Assembly (NCBI GenBank): GCA_036507005.1 | Contig: DASXQT010000025.1 | Location: forward strand, 1 to 64,000 | Length of the DNA: 64,000 nucleotides | Direction: 5' to 3' | From: WS-2 sp036507005 | GTDB taxonomy: Bacteria; Eisenbacteria; RBG-16-71-46 | Shown here: piece by piece, positions 51,198 through 61,027 of the stretch | How positions within the stretch are numbered: the first letter of the stretch is position 1 | Layout: each line of letters begins with the position of its first letter | Notes under the pieces: model-generated | Seen by the model: the letters and a program-made list of their open reading frames with translations, nothing else | Told to the model about the DNA's origin: nothing | Databases searched by the model: none | Made by a program: the position numbers and the translations under genes

Positions 51198-54188
51198 ATG
51201 CGCGGCTCGACCGGGCCGGGCGGGGAACACCCCGGCCGGGCGCGCGGCTTCACCCTGATCGAGCTCATCGTCACCCTGACGGTGCTCTCGCTCGTCATGG
51301 TCGGGCTCATGACCGTGATGTACATGAGCACGCGCAGCAAGGTCTCGACAGTGAACCGGCTCGAGTCGGCCCAGGCCGGCCGCGCGATGCTGGAGATGAT
51401 GGCGCGGGACCTGCGTTCGAGCGGCTACGGGGCGGACCTGGACTGGGCGGCGTTGCCGCAGCCCCCGATCGCCTACATCGATTCCGCCCAGGTCCTGATC
51501 AACTTGAACCTGGAGCCCTACCCCGACACGAGCAGCGTCCACAAGCCGCCGCTGGCCTATCAGCCCAGCGGCAACCCCAAGCCCTTCCCGTTGAGCGGGA
51601 CCTCGTGGCAGCCCCCCATCAAGTACCGCAGCGGCGCGGAGATCGTGCGCTGGACGCTGGACGTCAACAACGACGGACAGGTCAACGCCAGCGACGTCGC
51701 CGCCGCGAACGGCATCGACGCCCGCCGCACGCCGAACCCGAACGACTACGAGCTGGTACGCCAGGTCTACGGCGACTCGACCGGCAACGTCGCCGGCAAC
51801 AACGGCGGCACGACCGAGCGCATCGGCCTGGTGCGCAAGCCCGGCGGGTCGGTGCCGTCGATCTTCAAGGTCTATTTCACGGGCTCCTCGACCCCGTGGA
51901 GCTGGGCCAACGGCCCGGTGCCGGCCAACAAGCTCGCGGACATCGAGCGCATCGCGGTCAACGTCGTGGCGCCGAGCGGCCTGCCGGATCCGAAGGGCAA
52001 CTACACCGAGACCAGCCTGCAGACCGAGGTCAGCTCGCGGCGGAACGTGCCGAACACCGGGGCCACCGAGTTCGCGATCGACGGCTACGTCTACGACGAC
52101 AAGAACAAGAACCGTCAGATGGACGCCGGCGAGCCCGGCCTCACCGGGGCCACGGTGTACCTGAGCAGCGGCGTGAGCGGCACCACGGCGGGGAGCGGCT
52201 ACTACGTGCTCAAGGCGCAGGCCGGCACCTACTCGCTGAAGAGCACGGCCCCCCTGGGCTATGGCGGCTTCAACAGCCCCGACAGCTTCGTGGTCACGCT
52301 CCCCCCCGGCACCAGCAAGTCGTTCGCCGACACCGCCCGCACCGGCGGGTGGGTCAAGGCGACCGTCTATAGGGACCTCAACGCGGACGGCGTCTACCAG
52401 GCCGGTGAGACGCTGGTGCCGGATGTGCAGGTTTCGCTCACCCCCGGGCCCGATACCAAGACCACCGACATCAACGGGCTGGTGAAGCTCTTCTCTCCGG
52501 TCGGGGGATACAGCGTGACCACCACGCCGCCGGATTCGTACTACGTGAGGACGTCCAACCCCATGACGGGCACGATGGCCGACGGCGACTCGGCCAGCAT
52601 CCGGTTCGGACTGGACCTCAGCGGGGGCGGGGACGCGACCCTCAAGGGCACGGTGTTCCGCGACACCAACGGCGACGGGGTCCTCGGCGGGGGGGAGACC
52701 GGGATCCAGAACGTCTGGGTGGGTGTCTACCGCAGCGGGGAGGCCACCGCGTTCGCGTACGCCTTCACCGGCGCCGATGGCAGCTACTCCATCAACGTGG
52801 CGGCCAACGACCCGCCCCACACCACCGCCTACTCCATCTCGGCCTCGGTTCCCACCGGCTTCTGCCCGACCACCACGACCTCGATCGGCTCGATCTGGGC
52901 CCAGGCCAGCCAGACGATCACCGGCAAGAACTTCGGCATGTCCTCGTTCCAGATCATCACGCTGAACGCCAGCCGCGTGCTGTGCCTGCAGAGCACCGAT
53001 CTGATCGAGAACGACTGGGGAACCAACGCCAGCCTGGCGCGCAAGGACGCCGACCTGATCCTGGGGGCCGAGACCGGCACCAGCAACAACATCTCGGTGT
53101 GGTTCGACCAGTACAACACCACCCCGCTCTTCAACGCGGACCCGACCTACACGCGCAACGCCCCCGGGTCGGTGCTGTGCATGGCCATGGACACGCTCGA
53201 CTCCAACGCCCCCAAGGGGCGCCCCGATCTGGTCACCGGGACCAAGATCGCGAGTGGGTTGAACATCTACGTGTGGTACACGCAGAACACGAGCGGCAAC
53301 GAGGGCTACTTCCCCACCAGCTCGAGCAAGAGTTACAAGACCAACGACCTCGGCGACGTGCAGACCATCGCGACCTACGACTGCGCCGGCAACTCCACCC
53401 CGGACGGGCCGGATCTCATCGTGGGCACCAAGTCCCCCACCGCCGGGCACGGCACGATCGAAGAGTGGAAGAACGACAACAACACCACGCCCAAGTTCGC
53501 GAACGAGGACGTCTATCCGACGGCGGGCTCGGTCCCCTCGAACCTGGGAGAGGTGACCGCCATGGCGCTCGCGGACATCGACGGCGACGGCAAGAAGGAC
53601 ATCGTGGTCGGCACGCGCACCGCCGACTACGCCGGCCAGCTCATGTTCCTCAAGTTCTCGAACAAGGTGTCGAAGCCGCACTACGTGTATGCCAGCTCCT
53701 ACACGCTCTCCGCCGACGCGGTCACCGCGCTCACGGTAATGGACGTGGACCTCGACGGCCACCCCGACGTGGTGGTCGGCACCCAGAGCGGGACCGGCTC
53801 GGGGCACCTGATCTACTACCGGTGCACCACGGCGAGCACGCTCGCCTTCACCGCGCAGAAGACGGTGGATGCTCCCGGCATCGTCCAGTCCCTCGCGAGC
53901 GGGGACTTCGGCGGGACCTCCCACACCGACTTCGCCATGGGCTGGCGCCATGACACCTCGAGCTACACGGGCGGCCTGCTCATCTACTACTGCGACGCCG
54001 GCGACCTGCCGGGCAGCGGGAGCGACCCGACCGGCGGCGCGGTGACCAACATGGTGCCCGCGCTGACCACGAACAACTTCAACTATGGAGTGCAGCCCTC
54101 GCAGCCCGCACCGCCGTACCTCACCGATCTGGCCGCCGGCGTGAAGTCCGGCGCGACCACCGGCTCGTTGGTGGTGGTGATCCGGTGA
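51198..54188 (+). CDS. Giant PilW-like prepilin, cassette 2
   Basis: The 996-residue paralogue of the 46229 gene has leader Gly17 followed by 'FTLIELIVTLTVLSLVMVGL', then 'MLEMMARDLRSSGYGADLDW'. A dockerin-like loop follows ('DVNNDGQVNASDVAAANG'), then SdrD-B-like units ('DGYVYDDKNKNRQMDAGEPG', 'GTVFRDTNGDGVLGGGETGI'). FG-GAP-like loops ('LADIDGDGKKDIVVGT', 'MDVDLDGHPDVVVGT') complete it. It starts one base after the PilV-like stop codon. The tail 'PPYLTDLAAGVKSGATTG' is conserved among the copies. Confidence 0.85.
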   Translation: MRGSTGPGGEHPGRARGFTLIELIVTLTVLSLVMVGLMTVMYMSTRSKVSTVNRLESAQAGRAMLEMMARDLRSSGYGADLDWAALPQPPIAYIDSAQVLINLNLEPYPDTSSVHKPPLAYQPSGNPKPFPLSGTSWQPPIKYRSGAEIVRWTLDVNNDGQVNASDVAAANGIDARRTPNPNDYELVRQVYGDSTGNVAGNNGGTTERIGLVRKPGGSVPSIFKVYFTGSSTPWSWANGPVPANKLADIERIAVNVVAPSGLPDPKGNYTETSLQTEVSSRRNVPNTGATEFAIDGYVYDDKNKNRQMDAGEPGLTGATVYLSSGVSGTTAGSGYYVLKAQAGTYSLKSTAPLGYGGFNSPDSFVVTLPPGTSKSFADTARTGGWVKATVYRDLNADGVYQAGETLVPDVQVSLTPGPDTKTTDINGLVKLFSPVGGYSVTTTPPDSYYVRTSNPMTGTMADGDSASIRFGLDLSGGGDATLKGTVFRDTNGDGVLGGGETGIQNVWVGVYRSGEATAFAYAFTGADGSYSINVAANDPPHTTAYSISASVPTGFCPTTTTSIGSIWAQASQTITGKNFGMSSFQIITLNASRVLCLQSTDLIENDWGTNASLARKDADLILGAETGTSNNISVWFDQYNTTPLFNADPTYTRNAPGSVLCMAMDTLDSNAPKGRPDLVTGTKIASGLNIYVWYTQNTSGNEGYFPTSSSKSYKTNDLGDVQTIATYDCAGNSTPDGPDLIVGTKSPTAGHGTIEEWKNDNNTTPKFANEDVYPTAGSVPSNLGEVTAMALADIDGDGKKDIVVGTRTADYAGQLMFLKFSNKVSKPHYVYASSYTLSADAVTALTVMDVDLDGHPDVVVGTQSGTGSGHLIYYRCTTASTLAFTAQKTVDAPGIVQSLASGDFGGTSHTDFAMGWRHDTSSYTGGLLIYYCDAGDLPGSGSDPTGGAVTNMVPALTTNNFNYGVQPSQPAPPYLTDLAAGVKSGATTGSLVVVIR

Positions 54189-54274
54189 GGGGGAGCGCCA
54201 TGTCCGATCGCCAACTCACGGCGCGCCCGCCGGCGCGCCGAGACGCCAATGCTCTTTCCGAGGAGGATGTACCG

Positions 54275-55537
54275 ATGTCCCGCCCCATCGAGTCCCGCCG
54301 CGACGAGCGCGGCGCGGCGCTCGCCATCGCCCTGATCGTCGTGCTGATTCTGTCGCTCCTGGCCCTGGCGCTGTTCCAGAGCCTGAACGTCGAGACCAAG
54401 GTCTCGGGATACGGATTGCGCGAGTCCAAGGCGCTCAACTTCGCCGAGGCCGGGATCGCCGAGGCGATCGAGCGCATCCGGAGCCGCGAGGTGCCCGACA
54501 ACCAGAATCCCAGGATGGTCACCCAGATCTTCAACGCCAGCGCGGGGAACGTGCCGGTGCTGGGCGCCGACTCGACCGCGCTCGCCACCGCCCAGCCCGC
54601 CGGCTCGTGGCTCGCCTACAGCACCGCGACCAAGGGGTCCGACGCGCTCACCGTGACCTACAAGACCGACGCGGCGCGGACCCAGATCTACAAGTACGAC
54701 GAGACCAGGAGCCCCGCCGTCCAGACCGCGAGCGGCATGCCGATCTACGTCGTCACGGTGAGCGGGCGGGACGGCGACGTCCGGCGCAAGGTGGTCGCCG
54801 AGGTCACCATGACCCGGACCGCCGGCAGCACCCACGCCAAGGCCGCCGCCAACGGCTGGGCGCAGATCAACTGCTCGGTGCTCGCCCACCTGTGCGGCTA
54901 CGACCACGTGCTCACCACTCCGACCTGGACCGGCTGCGTGACGGGGCGCGACGGCTCGGCGACCTCGTGCAACAAGAACCTGGCGGCCGACCAGTGGGAG
55001 ACCGACGCGCCGCCGATCGCCGCGGCATGGAGCGGCGCCGGCATCGGGGTGAAGGACGACACGATCCAGTACGGCGAGGCCCCGGTGGCCCGGGAGTTCC
55101 AGAGCCCCAACTACACCGGTCCCTGGGAGGTCCTCGGCCAGACCCAGGCCCAGTTCGTCGCCGGACTGCCGCCCCGACAGTCCACCATTCCGGCCAACCT
55201 GAACGGGATCATCTACGTCGACAACGACAACATCCCGCACAATTCGTCGGGCAAGTGGCACCTGTACGGCCCGATCAGCGGGACCGGCATGTTCTACATC
55301 GACGGCGACCTGGACATCTCCGGCGACTTCGACTACCGCGGCATGATCTACGCGGAGGGCTACTGCAAGACCAGCGACAAGCTGTGGGTGCTGGGCATGG
55401 TCTACTCGGGCCAGAAGCTGGAGATCAACTCCAAGAACTACGGCTGCGCCGTGCTCTACAGCAGCGAAGCCATCATGCAGGGGGCGGGCCTGTTCGGGAG
55501 CAAGACCACGACGCTCTCGTGGCGCGAGGTCCCGTGA
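54275..55537 (+). CDS. PilX-like prepilin, cassette 2
   Basis: The 420-residue protein has the PilX N terminus ('DERGAALAIALIVVLILSLL', then 'RESKALNFAEAGIAEAIERI'). The C-terminal beta region ends 'TTTLSWREVP', like its paralogues. The ATG at 54275 is preferred because a strong 'aggagg' lies 8 bases upstream and gives a 13-residue leader. In-frame starts at 54185 (GTG overlapping the previous stop) and 54200 are possible. Confidence 0.84.
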   Translation: MSRPIESRRDERGAALAIALIVVLILSLLALALFQSLNVETKVSGYGLRESKALNFAEAGIAEAIERIRSREVPDNQNPRMVTQIFNASAGNVPVLGADSTALATAQPAGSWLAYSTATKGSDALTVTYKTDAARTQIYKYDETRSPAVQTASGMPIYVVTVSGRDGDVRRKVVAEVTMTRTAGSTHAKAAANGWAQINCSVLAHLCGYDHVLTTPTWTGCVTGRDGSATSCNKNLAADQWETDAPPIAAAWSGAGIGVKDDTIQYGEAPVAREFQSPNYTGPWEVLGQTQAQFVAGLPPRQSTIPANLNGIIYVDNDNIPHNSSGKWHLYGPISGTGMFYIDGDLDISGDFDYRGMIYAEGYCKTSDKLWVLGMVYSGQKLEINSKNYGCAVLYSSEAIMQGAGLFGSKTTTLSWREVP

Positions 55538-55746
55538 TCCTCGCGGCGCAGGGCGAATCCCCCGGCGCTTGCAGCCCGCATCGCCCCGCCGTGCCGGACG
55601 CGTCGTCGGGGCGCGTAAGCGGTTGCGGGGGCAACGGGCTAAGTCGCCCGGGCGTTTTGCCATCCACCGCCGCTTCTTTTTGCAGAGGGCGGGCTTCTGG
55701 CTGGGCAGGATTCCCCAACGCACAGTCGCTGACTCAGCGCATCTGC

Positions 55747-55763
55747 TTGGCACGCCGAGTGCT
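55747..55763 (+). promoter_or_regulatory. Sigma-54 promoter of pilin cassette 3 (near-consensus)
   Basis: TTGGCACGCCGAGTGCT matches the consensus at nearly every specified position, with GG (55749-55750) and GC (55761-55762) 10 bases apart. Transcription should begin about 5 bases ahead of the ATG at 55779. It lies in the 241-bp gap after cassette 2. Confidence 0.8.
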
Positions 55764-55778
55764 CATGCCTCTGGTGGC

Positions 55779-56243
55779 ATGAACCGTCACCGCGCATCCC
55801 AGGCAGGCTTCAGCCTGATCGAGCTCTCCGTCGTGTGCCTGATCTTCGGGGTCATGCTTGCCTTCAGCATTCCTTCGTTCATCTCGTTCCGCCGAACGCA
55901 CCTGCTCAAGGGCGCAACCGAGAACCTGGTCGGCCAGCTCCGGCTGAGCCGGCAGAAGGCGATGAGCATCGGTCACCAGCAGCGGGTGACGTTCACGACC
56001 GGGGCCAACGGCTCCTACATCGTCCGGGACATGTCGACCAGCAAGGACTACGGCCCGTTCACGCTCCCCAAGGGGATCACGCTCGAGAGCGCGAGCCTCC
56101 TGGTCGGCGGGACCACCGGCAAAGTGATCACCGCGCTCACCGACGGGCGCTTCTCGGGCTCCGGAGACGTCGTGCTCAAGGATCCGCGGGGGCTGCGCGA
56201 CACGGTTTCGGTCCAGACGTCGGGCCTGGCGCTGAGCCACTGA
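55779..56243 (+). CDS. GspH/FimT-like prepilin, cassette 3
   Basis: The 154-residue protein has leader Gly10 and 'FSLIELSVVCLIFGVMLAFS'. It contains the FimT-like 'LVGQLRLSRQKAMSIGHQQR' and ends 'GDVVLKDPRGLRDTVSVQTS', as in the cassette 1 copy. The ATG at 55779 gives a short leader. It is the first gene of the cassette. Confidence 0.87.
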   Translation: MNRHRASQAGFSLIELSVVCLIFGVMLAFSIPSFISFRRTHLLKGATENLVGQLRLSRQKAMSIGHQQRVTFTTGANGSYIVRDMSTSKDYGPFTLPKGITLESASLLVGGTTGKVITALTDGRFSGSGDVVLKDPRGLRDTVSVQTSGLALSH

Positions 56244-56251
56244 GGCACGCG

Positions 56252-56662
56252 ATGATCTCCGTCCCCACCCCGCGCGTGGCCGCCGAGCGCGGCATCAGCC
56301 TGCTCGAGCTGCTGATCGCGCTGGTGGTGCTCTCGATCGGCGTGCTCTCGCTCTCCCAGCTCTTCCCCGCCGGCTCCCGCAGCCAGGTGCAGTCGCGGAT
56401 GCGGATCGAGGCCAGCCAGTATTCGCGCGAGAGGATCGAGTCGCTCGAGGTTCTGAGCTGGTCCGATACCGCGCTCACATCCGGCCGGCACCCGGGGGGC
56501 ACCGCCACGGAGCCGCTCGGGACCGTCGGCTCGATGAAGCGCTACTACCAGGTGGACAGCCTCCCGGCACCCCTCACCAACCTGAAGCGCGTGACGGTGA
56601 GCGTGGTCTGGAAACACATCAAGCCCTGCACGCTGCAGGCCGTTACCTACCTCCGGAAATAG
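56252..56662 (+). CDS. PilV-like prepilin, cassette 3
   Basis: The 136-residue protein has leader Gly14 followed by 'ISLLELLIALVVLSIGVLSL' and 'SQLFPAGSRSQVQSR'. The conserved C-terminal blocks 'LTSGRHPGGTATEPLG' and 'LKRVTVSVVWKHIKPCTLQA' are present. It starts 8 bp after the GspH-like stop and ends just before the PilW-like gene. Confidence 0.86.
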   Translation: MISVPTPRVAAERGISLLELLIALVVLSIGVLSLSQLFPAGSRSQVQSRMRIEASQYSRERIESLEVLSWSDTALTSGRHPGGTATEPLGTVGSMKRYYQVDSLPAPLTNLKRVTVSVVWKHIKPCTLQAVTYLRK

Positions 56663-56665
56663 CTC

Positions 56666-59600
56666 ATGCTCCTCATTTCACGACTCCGCTCCGGCTCTCG
56701 CCCCCGCCCCTCCTCCCACGGCTTCACCCTGGTCGAGCTGCTCGTCACCCTGGTGGTGCTCGGGATCGTGGTGGTCTCGATCATGGCGGTCATGTACGGG
56801 GCGACCCGCAGTAAGACCTCGACGACCAACGAGCTCGAGAGCGACCAGGCCGCCCAGACCGCGCTCGAGATGATGGCGCGCGACATGCGCACGGCCGGCT
56901 ATGGCGCCGACCTGGACTACACGGCGCAGCCCCAGCCCGCGATCGCCTACATCGACTCGATGCAGGTGCTGATCAACGCCAACGAGCAGCCCTATCCCGA
57001 CACCGCCGCCGCCCACATGGCCCCGCTGGCGTACAACCCCTCGGGTACCCCCCGTCCGTTCCCGCTCAACGGCACCGCGTTCGCCCCTCCGATCAAGTAC
57101 CGGACCGGGGCGGAGGTGGTGCGCTGGACCCTGGACGCCAACAACGACGGCGCGGTGAACGCGAGCGACATCACGTCGGACAACGGCACGGACGCGCGCC
57201 GCACCCCGAACCCCGACGACTACGTGCTGGTCCGGCAGGTGTACGGCGACTCCACCGGCAACGTCGCGGGCGCCAACGGCGGGGCGGCCGAGCGCGTGGC
57301 ACTGGTGAACAAGCCGGGCGGTGACGTCCCCGCGCTGTTCACGGTCTACTTCAAGGACAGCACCACCGCATGGAACTGGAACGCCGGCCCGATTCCCACC
57401 TCCCGGCTCGCCGACATCTCGCGGATCACCGTCCGGCTCACGGCTCCCAGCTCCCGCAAGAACCCCGACGGCACCTACGCACGGACCACGCTGCAGACCC
57501 AGGTGCTGGCGGCCCGCAACGTCCCCCAGACGGCCAAGACGTTCGCGATCGAGGGGTACGTCTACAACGACGTGAACAAGAACCGCGTGAAGGACGTGGG
57601 CGAGGCGGGAATCAGCGGCGGGCAGCTCCTGCTCGGCACTTCCATGCTCGTCTACTCGGATGCGACCGGGCACTTCCTCTACAACGTGCAGCAGGGCAGC
57701 TACAAGCTCAAGCACTACGCTCCCCAGGGATTCGGAGTCTTCACCAACCCCGACTCCACCACGCTCGCGGTGGGGCCGGCGACCACGTTCAACTTCGCCG
57801 ACACCGCCAGGGCCGGCGGGTTCATCCACGTGGCGGTCTTCTCCGACGCGAACCTGGACGGCGTCCAGCAGGCCGGGGAGATGGGCCGCACCGGGATGAC
57901 CCTCACCGCCACGCCGGGGCCGATCACGGCGTTCACCGATGGAAACGGGGCGGCCACCCTGTTCGTCCCCCCGGGCAGCTACAGCGTGAGCGTGTCGCTC
58001 TCGGACAGCCTGATCAGCACGTCCACGAACCCGTACACGGGCACGATGTCGAACGGCGGCAACGTCACGGTGGCCTTCGGCGTTCGTGCGGCGCCCAAGG
58101 GGACGATCCAGGGCACGGTCTACCGCGACAACAACCGCAGTGGGACCTGGAACACCGGGGAGCCCGGAGTCGAGAACGTCTGGGTGGGGGCGACCAAGGA
58201 CGGGGGCGTCTCGGTCTCGGGCAGCACCGTGACCGATGCCAACGGCAACTACACGCTGTCCCTCGCCGCCAACGACCCGCCGCACACGGCGGCCTACTCG
58301 ATCTACATCCAGCCCCCTCCGGGCTACTCCGCGACCTCCTCGACCGCGATCCCCGGGCTGTGGGTCACGGATGGAGGCACTCTCACGGGCAAGAGCTTCG
58401 GGGTGTTCGGCTTCCAGATCATCACGCTTTCCGCCGCGCGCGTGCTGAGCCTCGGGAGCGCGGACCTGATCGAGAAGGACTGGCCCACGACCCAGACCTA
58501 CAACCGCGGGCAGGACCGCGACCTGGTGGTCGGGTCGGACATCAACGGGTCCGACCAGATCTCGGTGTGGTTCAACCGCTACGACGCCAACCCGCTGTTC
58601 AACAGCAGCCCGGACTACTTCCGCGCCGCCGCGGCCGGCGTCCTGTCGCTCGCCGTGGACACGCTCGACACCGGCTCCACCAACTTCCAGCGCGAGCGCT
58701 ACGACGTGGTCACGGGGACGAGCTGGAACTCCACCAACAACAACATCTTCTTTTGGCTCACTCAGAACACTTCGGGCAACGAGGGCTACCTGCCGACCGC
58801 CTACACCAAGCGCCACGCCACGGCCGACCACGGCGACGTATACGTCACGCTCACCGGGGACCTGGTGGGCGCCTCAGCCGCGGCAGACGGCGTGGACGCG
58901 CTGGTCGGGACCAAGTCGCCGACCGCCGGGGAGGGCACGATCGAGCTGTGGAAGAACTCGAACGCCTCGCCCCCGGACTGGGCGAACTACGACAAGTATC
59001 CGAACGAGGGGTCGATCCCGAACGGCGCGCTCGGCCAGGTGACGGGGATGGCGCTCGGGGATTTCGACGGGGACGGCCTGAAGGACCTGGTGGTGACGAC
59101 CAAGACTATCACGGGCACGTACACCGGCCAGATCATGTTCCTCAAGAACCGCGGGAAGACGGCGAACCCGGTGTTTCTCTATGAGAGCGTCCAGACGCTG
59201 ACCGCGGACATTCCGCTGTCGGTGGCGATCGCGGACGTGGACGGGGACGGGTACCGCGACGTCGTGGTCGGGACCCAGAACGGGACCGCCACGGGGCACC
59301 TCCAGTACTGGCGCAACAGCACGCCTGCGACGTTCGCCTTCACGAAGGCCTCGGAGGTCAACGCCCCGGGCTACGTCACCGCGGTCCAGGCCGCCGACTT
59401 CGGCGGCGGCAGCGGCAAGGACATCGCCATCGGCTACCGCACGAGCGCCACCGGCTTCGGAGGGGGCATCGCGCTCTACTACACCGATCTCGGCACCCTG
59501 GTCGCGAACGGTTTCGATCCCACGGCGGGCGCGGTCGTGAACTACGTGCCCACCCTCACCAGCGGGGACTTCAACTACGGGATGTACCCCGTGGTTCCGA

Positions 59601-59680
59601 GCCCCCCGTACCTCAACGACCTGGTGGCCGGCGTGAAGTCGAGCGATACGAGCGGCGCTCTGGTCCTGATCATCCGATGA
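56666..59680 (+). CDS. Giant PilW-like prepilin, cassette 3
   Basis: The 1004-residue paralogue has leader Gly19, then 'FTLVELLVTLVVLGIVVVSI'. It has 'ALEMMARDMRTAGYGADLDY', a dockerin-like loop ('DANNDGAVNASDITSDNG') and SdrD-B-like units ('EGYVYNDVNKNRVKDVGEAG', 'GTVYRDNNRSGTWNTGEPGV'). FG-GAP-like loops follow ('GDFDGDGLKDLVVTT', 'ADVDGDGYRDVVVGTQNGT'). It begins 3 bp after the PilV-like stop and overlaps the PilX-like start by 4 bases. Confidence 0.85.
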   Translation: MLLISRLRSGSRPRPSSHGFTLVELLVTLVVLGIVVVSIMAVMYGATRSKTSTTNELESDQAAQTALEMMARDMRTAGYGADLDYTAQPQPAIAYIDSMQVLINANEQPYPDTAAAHMAPLAYNPSGTPRPFPLNGTAFAPPIKYRTGAEVVRWTLDANNDGAVNASDITSDNGTDARRTPNPDDYVLVRQVYGDSTGNVAGANGGAAERVALVNKPGGDVPALFTVYFKDSTTAWNWNAGPIPTSRLADISRITVRLTAPSSRKNPDGTYARTTLQTQVLAARNVPQTAKTFAIEGYVYNDVNKNRVKDVGEAGISGGQLLLGTSMLVYSDATGHFLYNVQQGSYKLKHYAPQGFGVFTNPDSTTLAVGPATTFNFADTARAGGFIHVAVFSDANLDGVQQAGEMGRTGMTLTATPGPITAFTDGNGAATLFVPPGSYSVSVSLSDSLISTSTNPYTGTMSNGGNVTVAFGVRAAPKGTIQGTVYRDNNRSGTWNTGEPGVENVWVGATKDGGVSVSGSTVTDANGNYTLSLAANDPPHTAAYSIYIQPPPGYSATSSTAIPGLWVTDGGTLTGKSFGVFGFQIITLSAARVLSLGSADLIEKDWPTTQTYNRGQDRDLVVGSDINGSDQISVWFNRYDANPLFNSSPDYFRAAAAGVLSLAVDTLDTGSTNFQRERYDVVTGTSWNSTNNNIFFWLTQNTSGNEGYLPTAYTKRHATADHGDVYVTLTGDLVGASAAADGVDALVGTKSPTAGEGTIELWKNSNASPPDWANYDKYPNEGSIPNGALGQVTGMALGDFDGDGLKDLVVTTKTITGTYTGQIMFLKNRGKTANPVFLYESVQTLTADIPLSVAIADVDGDGYRDVVVGTQNGTATGHLQYWRNSTPATFAFTKASEVNAPGYVTAVQAADFGGGSGKDIAIGYRTSATGFGGGIALYYTDLGTLVANGFDPTAGAVVNYVPTLTSGDFNYGMYPVVPSPPYLNDLVAGVKSSDTSGALVLIIR

Positions 59681-60990
59681 GAATCCAGACGAATCCCGAG
59701 GCCGGCGCCCCGAGCGGCCTCTCGCCGGTTCGGACCACCGCCCGGCAGGAACAGGGCTTCGCGCTGGTGGTGGCGCTGATGGTGCTGCTCGTCCTCAGCC
59801 TGGTCGGCATCGCGCTCATGACCAGCGTGAACATAAGCACCAAGAGCGCGGGCCACGTTGCGCGACAGAGCGAGGCCCTGGGCCTGGCCGAGGCAGGGGT
59901 GGCCGAGGCGGTGGCCCGCATCCAGTCGAAGGATGTCCCCGACACGCTCAACCCGCGCATGGTGACCCAGATCTTCAACGTCGCGGCGGGCTCCGTGCCG
60001 ATCCTGGGGACCGACTCCACCGCGCTCGCCACCCAGCAGCCCGCGGGGAAATGGCTCGACTACAGCAACGCCACCCGTGGCTCGAGCGTGCTCACCGTGA
60101 CCTACAAGACCAACACGGCGCGGACCCAGATCTACCGATACGACAACAAGAGCGCGCCGACGGTCCAGTTCACCACCGGGAACCCGATCTTCGTGGTCTC
60201 CGCGGTCGGGCGGGTCGGCACCGCGCGCAGCCACGTGGTGACCGAGGTGGTGCGGACCACCGGCACGGCGATGGTCCGCGGCGCGGTCACGGCGAACTAC
60301 AACTACAAGACCACCGGCGCCTGCATGGTGTGCGGCTACAACCACCGGGCCGACACGCCGTGGGATCAGAGCGACACGGAGACCCGGGGCCAGGCCGGGA
60401 GCTGCTTCGAGAGTCCGACCCAGTGGGAGACCGGGGACGGAAACCTGCCGGGAATCTGGTCGAGTGGGACCATCACGTACACCAATCCCCAGAACGTCTG
60501 GTACGGGGAGCCGGCCGCGATCCAGCCCAACCAGACCACTCCGTTCTACGCCGGTCCCTGGGAGGCGCTGGGGATGAGCGAGAGCGAGTTCTGGACCTGG
60601 CTGGGCCCGAGGACCAACACGCTGCCTGCCGCGCCGACCGGTGTCGTCTACATCGACAACGACAATATCCACCAGAACCGGGCGGGGAGCTGGAACATTT
60701 CGCACAACGGCACGTACGGGACCGGGTTCTTCTACGTGGACGGCAGTCTCAGCGTGAGCGGCTCCCTCCATTACAAGGGCCTGATCTACACCGAGAACTA
60801 CTGCAAGATGACCAACGACTCCTGGATCCTCGGCGCGATCATCGCCCGCGGCGGGCTCGGCACCGTCCAGGACGGGCTCACCAACACCACGCGGGTGCTC
60901 TACAGCGGCGAGGCGATCTCCCAGTACGTCGGCGTCTCGGCCTCCGGCAGCTCGTTCGTGACCCTCTCCTGGCGCGAGGTGGACGACTAG
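59677..60990 (+). CDS. PilX-like prepilin, cassette 3
   Basis: The 437-residue protein has the PilX N terminus ('QGFALVVALMVLLVLSLVGI', then 'RQSEALGLAEAGVAEAVARI'). The C-terminal region contains 'GTGFFYVDGSLSVSGSLHYK' and ends 'VTLSWREVDD'. The ATG overlaps the PilW stop. The family shares a middle segment with 'IYRYDNKSAPTVQFTTGNPI'. Confidence 0.85.
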   Translation: MRIQTNPEAGAPSGLSPVRTTARQEQGFALVVALMVLLVLSLVGIALMTSVNISTKSAGHVARQSEALGLAEAGVAEAVARIQSKDVPDTLNPRMVTQIFNVAAGSVPILGTDSTALATQQPAGKWLDYSNATRGSSVLTVTYKTNTARTQIYRYDNKSAPTVQFTTGNPIFVVSAVGRVGTARSHVVTEVVRTTGTAMVRGAVTANYNYKTTGACMVCGYNHRADTPWDQSDTETRGQAGSCFESPTQWETGDGNLPGIWSSGTITYTNPQNVWYGEPAAIQPNQTTPFYAGPWEALGMSESEFWTWLGPRTNTLPAAPTGVVYIDNDNIHQNRAGSWNISHNGTYGTGFFYVDGSLSVSGSLHYKGLIYTENYCKMTNDSWILGAIIARGGLGTVQDGLTNTTRVLYSGEAISQYVGVSASGSSFVTLSWREVDD

Positions 60991-61027
60991 CCCAAGGCCG
61001 GGCGGCCGATGTATCGTGGCCGCTCCC

